Assembly: GCF_018383585.1 (NCBI RefSeq)
Contig: NZ_JAHAMK010000001.1
Span: 186,001-250,000, forward strand
Source: Microvirga sp. 3-52
Lineage (GTDB): Bacteria; Pseudomonadota; Alphaproteobacteria; Rhizobiales; Beijerinckiaceae
DNA: 64,000 nucleotides
Reading direction: 5' to 3'
Positions 28,174 to 38,024 of this stretch are shown piece after piece. The translations under genes and the position numbers were made by a program. Under the pieces are notes generated by a model. That model had not been told where the DNA came from. It did not search any database and worked only from the letters and a program-made list of their open reading frames with translations. Numbering within the stretch: the stretch's first letter is position 1; every line of letters begins with the position of its first letter.

Positions 28174-28950
28174 TCATGATTTGCGCGGGCCGACGAGGCC
28201 GAACATGGCTCCCTGCGGGTCGCTGGCCACGATGATGAACACGCCGCCGGGAACCTCGGCGGGGCCGTAATGGATCGCGCCGCCGTTGCCGGACGTGGCC
28301 TTCGCCGCGACATCGATATCCTCGACGCCGAAGTAGAAGGTCCAGGCCGGCGGCGGACCCTCGGGCGTGCGCCGCATCATGGCCCCGATGGTCCGGCCGC
28401 CATGGTCGATGAACTGGTAATCGCCCATCTCGCCCATCGGCATGGCATCGCCCTTCTTCCAACCGAAGCGGGATTGGTAGAAGGCAAGCGCCGCTGCCGG
28501 ATCGGTGGTGGAGAGCTCGTTCCAGTTGCAATGGCCGAACTGGCTCTGGTCGAAGGCCGTGCTCGTCCCGTCCATGGCGCCGCGCATCACGTAGAACATG
28601 ACCCCTTGTGGGTCGGTGAGCATCGCGAAGCGGCCGACGCCGGGGATGTCGGTGGGTGGCATGTGCTGGGCGCCGCCGTCCCGAACGATCTCGGACGCCG
28701 TCGCATCGACGTCCTCGACGGCGACATAGCCGAGCCAGGTCGGGCGCATGCCCGCCTGCTCGGCACCGGCCGGGAGGGGCATGAGCCCGCCGATATCCGT
28801 GCCGCGGATCGCGAAGATCCGGTAGCCGCGATCGGAGCACTCCGCGGGTCTCTCTTGCCATCCGACAACCGCGCCGTAGAAGCGTGCGGCCGCGTCGGCA
28901 TCGTTCGTGAGGAGTTCGTACCAGATGAAATCGCCGTGCTGATTGGCCAT
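28174..28950 (-). CDS. VOC-family (glyoxalase/bleomycin-resistance fold) protein with two domains
   Basis: 258 residues from the ATG at 28948-28950 with GAGAGGT upstream. Two tandem VOC domains: residues about 6-120 (GDFIWYELLTNDADAAARFYGAVVGW) and about 133-255 (CNWNELSTTDPAAALAFYQSRFGW, ending GGVFIIVASDPQGAMFGLVG). This is the layout of PhnB/YdeM-like two-domain VOC proteins that bind small ligands or metal. No specific reaction can be read from sequence. 16 bases separate it from the GST gene, so the two are probably co-transcribed. Confidence 0.88.
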   Translation of the reverse strand: MANQHGDFIWYELLTNDADAAARFYGAVVGWQERPAECSDRGYRIFAIRGTDIGGLMPLPAGAEQAGMRPTWLGYVAVEDVDATASEIVRDGGAQHMPPTDIPGVGRFAMLTDPQGVMFYVMRGAMDGTSTAFDQSQFGHCNWNELSTTDPAAALAFYQSRFGWKKGDAMPMGEMGDYQFIDHGGRTIGAMMRRTPEGPPPAWTFYFGVEDIDVAAKATSGNGGAIHYGPAEVPGGVFIIVASDPQGAMFGLVGPRKS

Positions 28951-29024
28951 GTCGCACCTCTCTGCGCAGTTGGTGGAGCGTCGGATCAAGCCTGGAAGGG
29001 ACAACCCCTTCCAGGCTCAAGGCG

Positions 29025-29378
29025 CTAGACGTCGAGGATCGGCATGAAGCCGCCGAAGATCATGCGCTTGCCGTCGAAGGGCATCTGCTCGCCCATGGCC
29101 TGCATGCGAGGATCGGTCATGATCTTCTGATTGGCGGCGTCCCGGACCTCCTTCGAGGGATACTCGATCCAGCTGAACACCACGACCTCGCCGTCCTTGG
29201 CCTGCACGGAGCGGCGGAAATCCGTGAGCTTGCCGTCCGGCACGTCGTCGCCCCAGCATTCCACCATGCGGGTGGCGCCGAATTCCTTGAACAGGGGGGC
29301 GGCCTCGGCCGCGTGCTTACGATACTCGTCCTTCTTATCCGCCGGCACGGCGAGCACGAAGCCATCGACATACTTCAT
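29025..29378 (-). CDS. DUF1428 (YbaA-like) small protein
   Basis: 117 residues. The opening MKYVDGFVLAVPADKKDEYRKHA and the end MPFDGKRMIFGGFMPILDV match the DUF1428 family (E. coli YbaA), which has a ferredoxin-like dimeric alpha-beta barrel fold. Function is unknown. It has a good ribosome-binding site (AAGGGAG) and is the first gene of the minus-strand set, transcribed divergently from the marR-type regulator 101 bases away. Confidence 0.85.
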   Translation of the reverse strand: MKYVDGFVLAVPADKKDEYRKHAAEAAPLFKEFGATRMVECWGDDVPDGKLTDFRRSVQAKDGEVVVFSWIEYPSKEVRDAANQKIMTDPRMQAMGEQMPFDGKRMIFGGFMPILDV

Positions 29379-29445
29379 CGCGTATCTCCCTTGGGTTTCT
29401 TGGAATCAGAGCTTGGATATGCGGCGCTTCAGACACCTGTTTTTC

Positions 29446-29473
29446 TTGACAAATACGTTGATATCAACATAAT
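29446..29473 (+). promoter_or_regulatory. marR promoter with internal perfect 12-bp palindrome
   Basis: TTGACA at 29446-29451, a 16-base spacer and CATAAT at 29468-29473 form a good sigma-70-type promoter. The perfect palindrome GTTGATATCAAC (29457-29468) fills the spacer, a typical MarR operator position. The predicted transcription start falls at or next to the ATG (29480), implying a leaderless or near-leaderless mRNA. Confidence 0.6.
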
Positions 29474-29479
29474 TGGGCC

Positions 29480-29956
29480 ATGTCAAACTCCGGCGCCGTT
29501 CCCTTCGAGACAACGCACCTGATCCGCGACGCCTGCCTCTGCCTGCATGTTCAGCGCGCCGCCCGGGCGCTGTCGCGCCTGTTCGACGAGGCCCTGCGGC
29601 CCGTCGGGCTGACCTCCGGGCAGTTTTCGCTGCTGAACGCACTCAACCGTCCCGAGCCACCATCCATAGCGCCCGTGGCGCAACTTCTGGCCATGGACCG
29701 GACCACTTTGACCGCCGCCCTGAAGCCGCTCGAGCGCGACGGCCTCGTGGCTATCGCCAAGGACCCGGACGATCGCCGCAACCGCCTGCTGCGTCTGACC
29801 GATAAGGGGAGGGAGATCCTAGCGGCCGCCATCCCGATCTGGCGCAGCCTCCATGGCGCCATCGAGGCCGGCATGGCGGAATTCGAGCCTGATCATCTGC
29901 GCGGCGCGTTGAAGGACCTTTCCAACTCGGCGCCGGTGCGGACAGTCGCAGGCTGA
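29480..29956 (+). CDS. MarR-family transcriptional regulator
   Basis: 158 residues. Winged helix-turn-helix: LRPVGLTSGQFSLLNAL (helix 2), SIAPVAQLLAMDRTTLTAALKPLERDGLV (recognition helix and following) and the wing with DPDDRRNRLLRLTDKGREIL, whose Asp-Arg pair is the MarR signature. Divergent from the DUF1428-VOC-GST-DUF899 set, which it probably represses from the palindrome at 29457-29468. MarR proteins usually respond to phenolic or reactive compounds; the signal here is unknown. Confidence 0.9.
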   Translation: MSNSGAVPFETTHLIRDACLCLHVQRAARALSRLFDEALRPVGLTSGQFSLLNALNRPEPPSIAPVAQLLAMDRTTLTAALKPLERDGLVAIAKDPDDRRNRLLRLTDKGREILAAAIPIWRSLHGAIEAGMAEFEPDHLRGALKDLSNSAPVRTVAG

Positions 29957-30123
29957 TGCTCCGGCGCTCTCCCGGGCAGGAGGGCGGCCTCCACCCCGTG
30001 TCAACCCGGCGAGTTGAAGGCAGAGGAGGGGATGCACAAGGCCGCGCCTGACCGTGAATTTCGTTCTCCTCCGCTGCTTGTCCCGCATCCGGGAGTGACA
30101 CTGTCCTTGGTCGCACCCTCTGC

Positions 30124-30213
30124 CGTCACGGCCGGGCTTGACCCGGCCATCCCGATGCTGTGGAGCGCTGTGCCTTTCCGATCGGGATCACCGGCACAAG
30201 GCCGGTGATGACG
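30124..30213. repeat. composite palindromic repeat, copy 2
   Basis: GTCACGGCCGGGCTTGACCC at the left and GATCACCGGCACAAGGCCGG at the right, with inverted CCCGAT and ATCGGG arms between them. Same design as the copies at 26572 (inverted), 30646, 42391 and 51257. Confidence 0.8.
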
Positions 30214-30645
30214 TGGAGGAGGTGATGACGCGGCGGGTGTGATGAGGCGAGATGTTATGTTCTCACTTTGTTCTTAACACAGTGTATCACCTGAGCTAGA
30301 CCGGTGCTCATCCCGGTCCGACGGGGGGCGCGCTCGCGAGGCGTCACAAGCGAGGGGCGGGGAGCGGTCCTGCCGCAGGCCTCGCACGCCTGTGATCGCG
30401 GGAGGCCGACCCTGGGCTGACAGCGCAGGAGGTCCGCCTGAAAAGTACCGCGTGCGAAGCGCCGTCCGGCTCTTCCCATTCTCCATAGATCATCGAGCCG
30501 GGTGGCCCGTCGCACCTCCCTCGATCAACCTGACGGCTCGGAGCCCCACGGCTCCGGGCCTACAGGTGCTGGCTCTTGCACAGAGGACAGGTGCTGGCGC
30601 TTGGACAGGTGACGATCATCCCCGCAGACGTCATCACACCCTCAC

Positions 30646-30735
30646 ACGTCATGGCCGGGCCTGAACCCGGCTATCCCAGTCGGACGAGCGCCGCGCTTCA
30701 GGCATCGGGATCACCAGGACAAAGCCGGTGATGAC
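30646..30735. repeat. composite palindromic repeat, copy 3 (diverged)
   Basis: CACGTCATGGCCGGGCCTGA at the left and CATCGGGATCACC at the right, closing with GCCGGTGATGACC. The left inner arm reads CCCAGT instead of CCCGAT, so this copy has drifted. Confidence 0.75.
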
Positions 30736-30791
30736 CGGCGGAGCGTCCGAGGGCTAAATGAAATCGCAAGCGGAACGAGGCACCAGCCAAT

Positions 30792-30821
30792 TGGGATCGC
30801 CGGCACAAGCCCGGTGATGAC
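30792..30821. repeat. composite palindromic repeat, right half only
   Basis: Only the right hairpin is present (GGGATCGCCGGCACAAGCCC then GGTGATGAC). It ends about 20 bases before the first recognisable codons of the dienelactone-hydrolase remnant, so one end of that remnant may coincide with a repeat-mediated rearrangement. Confidence 0.65.
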
Positions 30822-30849
30822 GGCGGAGTAATGGCAGGTCCGGATCGGG

Positions 30850-31181
30850 CTGCTCGCACAGATTTACGTTGCCTACCGGGCTATGGAGCTGTCAGCGGCG
30901 GACCTGCGCATCGACGCTACCCGTACTTGATGAGGGTCTCGCGCGGTGGCATCGCGGCGCTTTATGCCAGTCTCAAGCGCTTCCAGGCCAAGCATGGCCC
31001 GAAGGGCGTAAGGATTGCCGCCTATCATCCCTTTTATCCTGCATGTGACTTCGAGCTGGTCGGCGAGTTCGACGTTGCCGACGCCCCGATCCGGGAGTTC
31101 CACGGCAGCTTGGACAACGGGAACCCGGCCGCACCGTTCACGCCATTCCAGGCAGACGGACAAGCCATCTTCTGCACATGA
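30850..31181 (+). pseudogene. dienelactone hydrolase-family remnant
   Basis: Two frames together give a middle fragment of a dienelactone-hydrolase (alpha/beta hydrolase). Frame one, from 30850, reads [19 protein letters not shown] and then stops. Frame two, from 30930, reads [26 protein letters not shown] with the nucleophile elbow altered (VSRGG resembles the family GxSRGG), then [30 protein letters not shown] with the acid-loop region. The frame breaks near 30925. The N-terminal half and the C-terminal His region are missing. Almost certainly non-functional. Confidence 0.6.
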
Positions 31182-31210
31182 TGGCGGATCTTCGCCTGCG
31201 CGGACCCTGA

Positions 31211-33463
<2,253 letters not shown>

Positions 33464-33469
33464 GATTTC

Positions 33470-33486
33470 TGTCCAAGACTTGGACA
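33470..33486. promoter_or_regulatory. perfect palindrome TGTCCAAG-A-CTTGGACA upstream of the AraC-type gene
   Basis: Two exact 8-bp arms around one base, between the ligA stop and the likely araC-type start at 33499. The octamer TCCAAGAC in it recurs at 34391-34398, just upstream of azlC. This fits an autoregulatory operator with a second half-site at the target, but this is inference. Confidence 0.45.
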
Positions 33487-33498
33487 TTCTCATGTGGC

Positions 33499-34377
33499 AT
33501 GGTGTCGGCGATGACGGTGATCACCCCCGAGGTCTCGCTCGATCCCGATCAGGTCGGGGTGGGCGACGTGACGCATTTCTGGCGAGTGCCGCGCTTTCGC
33601 GACCTCGACTGCCTGCGCGCGACCTTCCGCCGTCACGCTTATGCCCGCCACAGCCACGACACCTATGCCATCGCGGCGGTTCTGGCCGGCTGCGAGACCT
33701 TCTTCCATCGCGGCGAGCAGCACTACGTGCCGGCAGGGTCCGTGGCGGTCGTCTGCCCGGACGAGATCCATGACGGGGAGCCTTATGGCGGAGGGTTCGA
33801 GTACCGCACCTTCTACCCTTCGGCCGAGCTGATGCAGGAGATCGCCGAGGACGTGGCCGGGCGGCCGCTCTCCCGTGCCCCCTGGTTCCCGCGTTCCGTC
33901 ATCAACGATCCCGAGCTTTTCCTGGCTCAGGTCAGGCTTCATGCCTGTCTCTGCCAGGATGAAAGCTGGACCTCCGAAATGGAGCAGGACACCCGCCTGA
34001 TCGATTTTCTGAGCCGCCTGATCGCCCGCTGGGCCGATCTCGATGCCCTGCCGACCCTGCGCTACGGCTCGAAGGGCATCCTGCGGGTGCGGGATTATCT
34101 GGACGCTCACATGAGCGAGGAGACGGACCTTGCCGATCTCGCCAATATGGCGGGGCTCTCCCGCAGCCACTTCATCCGCGCCTTCGCCAAGGAGACCGGC
34201 CTGACGCCGCATGCCTACCTCCTCGACCGTCGCTTTCGCGCGGCCACGAAATTGTTGAGCCAGGGCCAGGCTCCGGGCGACGTCGCGGCCGCGTGCGGTT
34301 TCTTCGATCAGAGCCACCTCAACCGCGTCTTCAAAGCCCGCATGGGCGTGACGCCGGGGGCCTACCGGGCCGCCTGA
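33499..34377 (+). CDS. AraC-family transcriptional regulator
   Basis: 292 residues from ATG 33499; a GTG at 33460 and an ATG at 33511 are alternatives. The N-terminal cupin domain (about 35-110: HAYARHSHDTYAIAAVLAGCETF, PAGSVAVVCPDEIHDGEP) binds the effector. The C-terminal pair of helix-turn-helices (about 185-290) includes LADLANMAGLSRSHFIRAFAKETGLTPHAYL and DVAAACGFFDQSHLNRVFKARMGVTPGAYR. AraC regulators of this type often control the adjacent azlCD amino-acid exporter genes, which follow here. Confidence 0.9.
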   Translation: MVSAMTVITPEVSLDPDQVGVGDVTHFWRVPRFRDLDCLRATFRRHAYARHSHDTYAIAAVLAGCETFFHRGEQHYVPAGSVAVVCPDEIHDGEPYGGGFEYRTFYPSAELMQEIAEDVAGRPLSRAPWFPRSVINDPELFLAQVRLHACLCQDESWTSEMEQDTRLIDFLSRLIARWADLDALPTLRYGSKGILRVRDYLDAHMSEETDLADLANMAGLSRSHFIRAFAKETGLTPHAYLLDRRFRAATKLLSQGQAPGDVAAACGFFDQSHLNRVFKARMGVTPGAYRAA

Positions 34378-34444
34378 GACCGCACTTTCATCCAAGACGG
34401 CTCCGTGTCCAGCGCGCATAAGGTGCGGTGAAAAGAGCATCGTC

Positions 34445-35155
34445 ATGGATCAATCGAGTCCCTTCGCCACCAACTATCGCCGTGAGATCAAAGCCGGCTT
34501 GCGCGACATTGCACCCATCGTGGTGGCGGCTGTTCCGATCAGCCTGCTCTTCGGCGCGGTAGCGGCCGCCAAGGGGCTGACGCCGCTGGAAGTCACGGTG
34601 ATGTCGGCTCTCGTCTTCGCAGGCGGGGCGCAGTTCGCCGCCATCGAAACCTGGATTCATCCCGCGCCCATCCTGACGCTCGCTTTCGCGACGCTGCTGA
34701 TCAATGCGCGCCACGTGCTGATGGGGGCGTCCCTGTCGCCCAAGGTGCAGATGTCGCGGGTCCAGAAATTCCTCAGCTTTTTCTTCCTCACCGACGAGGC
34801 CTGGGCCTTGTCCGAGCGCCGCGCGCTGGACAGGCCCGTCACCGGCGCCTACTGGGCCGTCATGGGCGTCGTGCTGTGGGCGAACTGGACCGCCTTTTCG
34901 TGCGTCGGGGCGATCCTCGGCTCGTTCCTCGGCGACCCGGAACGGATCGGCGCGGATTTCGCCTTCACGGCCCTGTTCATCGGCCTCGTCGCCGGTTTCG
35001 GCCGCAGCCGGGTAACGCTGGTCACGGTCGCGGTCAGCGCCGGCGTCGCGGCTCTCGTGCATCACTTCATCGGCGCACCCTGGCATGTGGCTTCGGGTGC
35101 GCTCGCCGGCATTGCCGCCGCTTATCTCGCAGCTCCCGAGGAGGCGCGCTCATGA
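34445..35155 (+). CDS. azlC: AzlC-family branched-chain amino acid export subunit
   Basis: 236 residues, multi-pass inner-membrane protein of the AzlC/YgaZ family. Conserved RDIAPIVVAAVPISLLFGAVAAAKGLTPLEVTVMSALVFAGGAQFAAI (about 20-65) and LINARHVLMGASLSP are family hallmarks. Pairs with the small AzlD subunit, whose ATG overlaps its stop (ATGA at 35152-35155). Export of branched-chain or related amino acids is inferred from the family. Likely controlled by the AraC gene 67 bases upstream. Confidence 0.9.
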   Translation: MDQSSPFATNYRREIKAGLRDIAPIVVAAVPISLLFGAVAAAKGLTPLEVTVMSALVFAGGAQFAAIETWIHPAPILTLAFATLLINARHVLMGASLSPKVQMSRVQKFLSFFFLTDEAWALSERRALDRPVTGAYWAVMGVVLWANWTAFSCVGAILGSFLGDPERIGADFAFTALFIGLVAGFGRSRVTLVTVAVSAGVAALVHHFIGAPWHVASGALAGIAAAYLAAPEEARS

Positions 35156-35451
35156 GCCTCGACACGACGACTCTGCTGGCCATTGTGGCCATGGCACTCG
35201 TGACCTACGTCACCCGCATCGCGGGTCTTTTCGTCGCCGATCGCCTCGTGCTCACGGGCCGAGCCAAGGCTGCCTTCGACGCCATCCCGCCAGCCGTACT
35301 GGTCGCCGTGATCGCGCCGACGGCGCTCACGACCGGATGGGCGGAAGCCTCCGCCGCCACCATCACGGCAGTGGCTGCGTTCAGGCTCCCGCTGCTCGGC
35401 ACGGTGGCTGTCGGCGTGATTGCCGTCGTGGTGTTGCGCAATCTGATTTGA
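35152..35451 (+). CDS. azlD: AzlD-family branched-chain amino acid export small subunit
   Basis: 99 residues with three to four transmembrane helices. TYVTRIAGLF near residue 18, IPPAVLVAVIAPTAL and the Ala/Val-rich last helix are typical of AzlD/YgaH. Starts inside the azlC stop. Ends 12 bases before an inverted repeat that could end transcription. Confidence 0.9.
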   Translation: MSLDTTTLLAIVAMALVTYVTRIAGLFVADRLVLTGRAKAAFDAIPPAVLVAVIAPTALTTGWAEASAATITAVAAFRLPLLGTVAVGVIAVVVLRNLI

Positions 35452-35462
35452 TGCGACAGTCT

Positions 35463-35508
35463 CACTGTCATTCCAGGGTGAGCGGAGCGAGAGCCTAGAA
35501 TGACAGTG
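35463..35508. repeat. inverted repeat between convergent azlD and aminopeptidase genes
   Basis: Arms CACTGTCATTC (35463-35473) and GAATGACAGTG (35498-35508) are exact reverse complements, with AGGGTGAGCGGAGCGAGAGC between them. It sits between two convergent genes and may act as a bidirectional terminator. The sequence type resembles a dispersed intergenic repeat, but no second copy was found in the window. Confidence 0.65.
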
Positions 35509-35515
35509 GCGAGTC

Positions 35516-37336
35516 TCAGCCAATCGCCTGCGTCGCGTTCTCCAGCCACGCCCGCGTCTCGGGATCGAGCTTCGGCCCGATCTTCTCGCGTACAACAGCA
35601 TGATAGGCATTGAGCCATGCGATCTCGTCGGCCGTCATGATCGTGGGCTCGACCAGGCGCAGGTCGATGGGCGTGAAGGTCAGCGTCTCGAAGCCCATCA
35701 TCTCACGATCCGCGCCGGGAATCGTGCGCGGCTCCACGAGGATCAGGTTCTCGATGCGGATGCCGTAGGCGCCCGGCTTGTAGTAGCCCGGCTCGTTGGA
35801 GAGCATCATGCCCACCTCCAGCGGCGTATGCCCGGTTTTGGCGATGCGCTGCGGGCCTTCGTGCACCGAGAGATAACTGCCGATGCCGTGGCCCGTGCCG
35901 TGATCGAAGTCGAAGCCCGCGTCCCAAAGCGGTTTGCGGGCAAAGGAATCGATCTGCGCGCCCGTCGTACCCTTCGGAAACACGGCCTGCGCGATGGCAA
36001 TATGGCCCTTGAGCACACGGGTGAAGCGGTCCTTCATCTCGGCCGTCGGCTCTCCCACGATGATCGTGCGGGTGATATCCGTCGTGCCGTCCTCGTATTG
36101 CGCGCCGGAATCGATCAGGAAGATCTGATTCGGCTCAAGGGTGCGGTTGCTCGAACGCGTGACGCGGTAATGGGGCAGAGCGGCATTGGGACCTGCGCCC
36201 GAAATGCTCGGGAAGGAGACGTTCTTCAAAGCGCCCGTCTCGAGGCGGAAGGCCTCCAGCGCGTCAACCGCGTCGATCTCCGTGAGCTTGCCCGAAGTCG
36301 CCTCGCGGTCGAGCCAAGCCAGGAAGCGCGCGACCGCCACGCCGTCTCGCAGATGTGCGGCATGGGAGCCTGCAATCTCGGCCTCGTTCTTGACCGCCTT
36401 CATGAGAGCGATCGGATCGGCCCCGACGTCGACCGCGCCGCCGGCCGCCTCGATGCGCCGGATCAGAGCGACGGCCCCGGTGGCGGAATCGATTCGGATC
36501 TTGCCGCCTGTCTGGCCCAAGATGTCGAGCGCGCTCTGGAAGGTGCCGATCGGCGCGAAATCTGCGAGGTCGCCCACCGCCGCGCCGGCCTCGTTCGTCA
36601 CCTTCGCCGGGTCGAAGAAGAGGCTGGCACGGCCTTCCTTGGGAAGAATGGCGTAGCCGAGAGGCAGGGGCGTGTGCCCCACATCGCCGCCGCGAAGGTT
36701 GAAGGCCCAGGCAAGATTGTGTGGATCGGAGATGACCAGCGCATCGAGCTTCGCCTCGGCCATCTTCTTGCGGATGCGTTCCAGCTTGGCGGGCGCGGCC
36801 TCGCCCGCCTGGTCGAGCGGGTGTGGTCTTACGGGAGCCTGCGGCGGGGCCGGGCGGTCGATCCAGATCACGTCGACCAGATTGATGTCGACCGGGGCAA
36901 GCTTCCCTCCGACGCGATTTACGGCGTGCTCGAGCTTCTTCAAGCCGTCGCTCGTGTGAAGCCACGGGTCATAGGCGAGCACGCCACCCGCCGGGAGACG
37001 CTCGGCAATCCAGTCCTCCGGCGTGGAGGCAGTGAGTTGGACCGGGGTAATGACCGACGTATCCACCTGCTCGGCGGCCTGGACGGTGTAGCGTCCATCG
37101 ACCACGAGAGCTGCCTCGTTCTGGAGAATCACGGCCGTGCCTGCAGAGCCCGTGAAACCTGTGAGCCAAGCCAGGCGCTCAGCGCTCTTCGGGACGTACT
37201 CTCCCTGATGCTCGTCGGCGCGTGGGACGATGAAACCGTCGAAGCCGCGTCTGGCCATCTCCGTGCGTAGTTTGGCGATGTGCTGCAGGCCTTGAGCAGG
37301 GGAGGTCGTATCGTTGAAGAACTGGAACTGAGCCAT
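35516..37336 (-). CDS. aminopeptidase P family protein (M24, Xaa-Pro aminopeptidase-like)
   Basis: Removes N-terminal residues preceding proline. 606 residues from the ATG at 37334-37336; the frame stays open to 37519 but that part is not family-like. Two creatinase-like N-terminal domains come first (about 1-300; MARRGFDGFIVPRADEHQGEYVP, LTGFTGSAGTAVI). The pita-bread domain follows with metal ligands in DSGAQYEDGTTDITRT (two Asp), HGTGHGIGS (His), NEPGYY (Glu) and the later GFETLTF (Glu). The about-600-residue three-domain form resembles eukaryotic XPNPEP1 and is common in alphaproteobacteria. Cytoplasmic. Confidence 0.93.
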   Translation of the reverse strand: MAQFQFFNDTTSPAQGLQHIAKLRTEMARRGFDGFIVPRADEHQGEYVPKSAERLAWLTGFTGSAGTAVILQNEAALVVDGRYTVQAAEQVDTSVITPVQLTASTPEDWIAERLPAGGVLAYDPWLHTSDGLKKLEHAVNRVGGKLAPVDINLVDVIWIDRPAPPQAPVRPHPLDQAGEAAPAKLERIRKKMAEAKLDALVISDPHNLAWAFNLRGGDVGHTPLPLGYAILPKEGRASLFFDPAKVTNEAGAAVGDLADFAPIGTFQSALDILGQTGGKIRIDSATGAVALIRRIEAAGGAVDVGADPIALMKAVKNEAEIAGSHAAHLRDGVAVARFLAWLDREATSGKLTEIDAVDALEAFRLETGALKNVSFPSISGAGPNAALPHYRVTRSSNRTLEPNQIFLIDSGAQYEDGTTDITRTIIVGEPTAEMKDRFTRVLKGHIAIAQAVFPKGTTGAQIDSFARKPLWDAGFDFDHGTGHGIGSYLSVHEGPQRIAKTGHTPLEVGMMLSNEPGYYKPGAYGIRIENLILVEPRTIPGADREMMGFETLTFTPIDLRLVEPTIMTADEIAWLNAYHAVVREKIGPKLDPETRAWLENATQAIG

Positions 37337-37660
37337 GGAAATCAGCACCGAAGGTCGGAAATGAAGAGGGCGACACGCTAGAGCATCGGACCCAAAAGAG
37401 AAAACCACTTTTCGGGTTGTTCCAATGGAAACGCAGGCAGCCGAGTTCCCCACGGATGGTGCTGTATTCTGCGGCGACAGGCCCGCAAAATATGCACAGA
37501 GTGCCTGCCAGCTAATCATTTATGAAGGTGTCCTGCAATGGACGCATGACAATCATGTGATCTTGTGACTTCAACTAAAGTCGGACCGAGCTTATCTTCC
37601 TGATAACGAAAACAGGGGAGCGCTGAAGGGTCTCAGCACCAATCTGTTGGAGATGAGCCC
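37337..37660. other. intergenic region upstream of the aminopeptidase gene
   Basis: 324 bases without a supported gene. It holds one palindromic repeat copy at 37381-37428 and then AT-richer sequence with no clear promoter recognised by eye. Confidence 0.5.
37381..37428. repeat. palindromic dispersed repeat, intergenic copy
   Basis: GAGCATCGGACCCAAAAG, a short centre, then CCACTTTTCGGGTTG. It shares the order and arms of the repeat at 5653-5702 inside ftsI. This copy lies about 45 bases upstream of the aminopeptidase start. Confidence 0.6.
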
Positions 37661-37885
37661 ATGATCACAGCCGTTTTATCGTCCGCCCTCGTCGGTCGCG
37701 TACAAGCCCCTTTGAAGCTTTCGCAGATGGCTACACGCTTCGTGAGCGCGCTCGTGGAGAGCCGCGCCAGGAGCGCCGCACGGGAGTTGCGCCGCCACGA
37801 GGCTTTCGTGAGCGACCTGAGCCGTAGGCAGGACCATTCATCGCTATTCCTGGGCCAATCCGAGCTTTTGCCCGTCAAGATTTAA
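37661..37885 (+). CDS. small basic hypothetical protein
   Basis: 74 residues, Arg/Ser/Ala-rich with the helical segment SALVESRARSAARELRRHEAFVSDLSRRQ. Its charge pattern recalls DUF1127-like small alphaproteobacterial proteins, but the defining motif is not clear. It lies alone between divergent genes and is followed after 46 bases by an even smaller candidate. No function assigned. Confidence 0.45.
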   Translation: MITAVLSSALVGRVQAPLKLSQMATRFVSALVESRARSAARELRRHEAFVSDLSRRQDHSSLFLGQSELLPVKI

Positions 37886-37931
37886 CAGTTCTCTTTCAAA
37901 ACGAGACAACACCATAATCATCATCACGGCC

Positions 37932-38018
37932 ATGAAGGCCATCCGCGACGTCTGGGCTGAAAGCCTCAAGCTGCGCAGCGAGCTCGCCAAGCGCTATCCG
38001 GGTGTTCTGTCCGAGTAA
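37932..38018 (+). CDS. candidate 28-residue small protein
   Basis: ATG 37932 to TAA 38018 encodes MKAIRDVWAESLKLRSELAK and RYPGVLSE, a charged amphipathic helix. Short helices of this style (ending in a RYP...E motif) are common small stress proteins in Hyphomicrobiales, from memory of the group rather than any search. The upstream region lacks a strong ribosome-binding site. Confidence 0.4.
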   Translation: MKAIRDVWAESLKLRSELAKRYPGVLSE

Positions 38019-38024
38019 TGAGAA

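Noticed and set aside
30255-30664. Short ORFs on both strands in the marR-ligA gap
   Set aside because: Repeat-rich GC DNA; translations are Arg/Pro/Gly-rich without motifs, and no ribosome-binding sites were seen.
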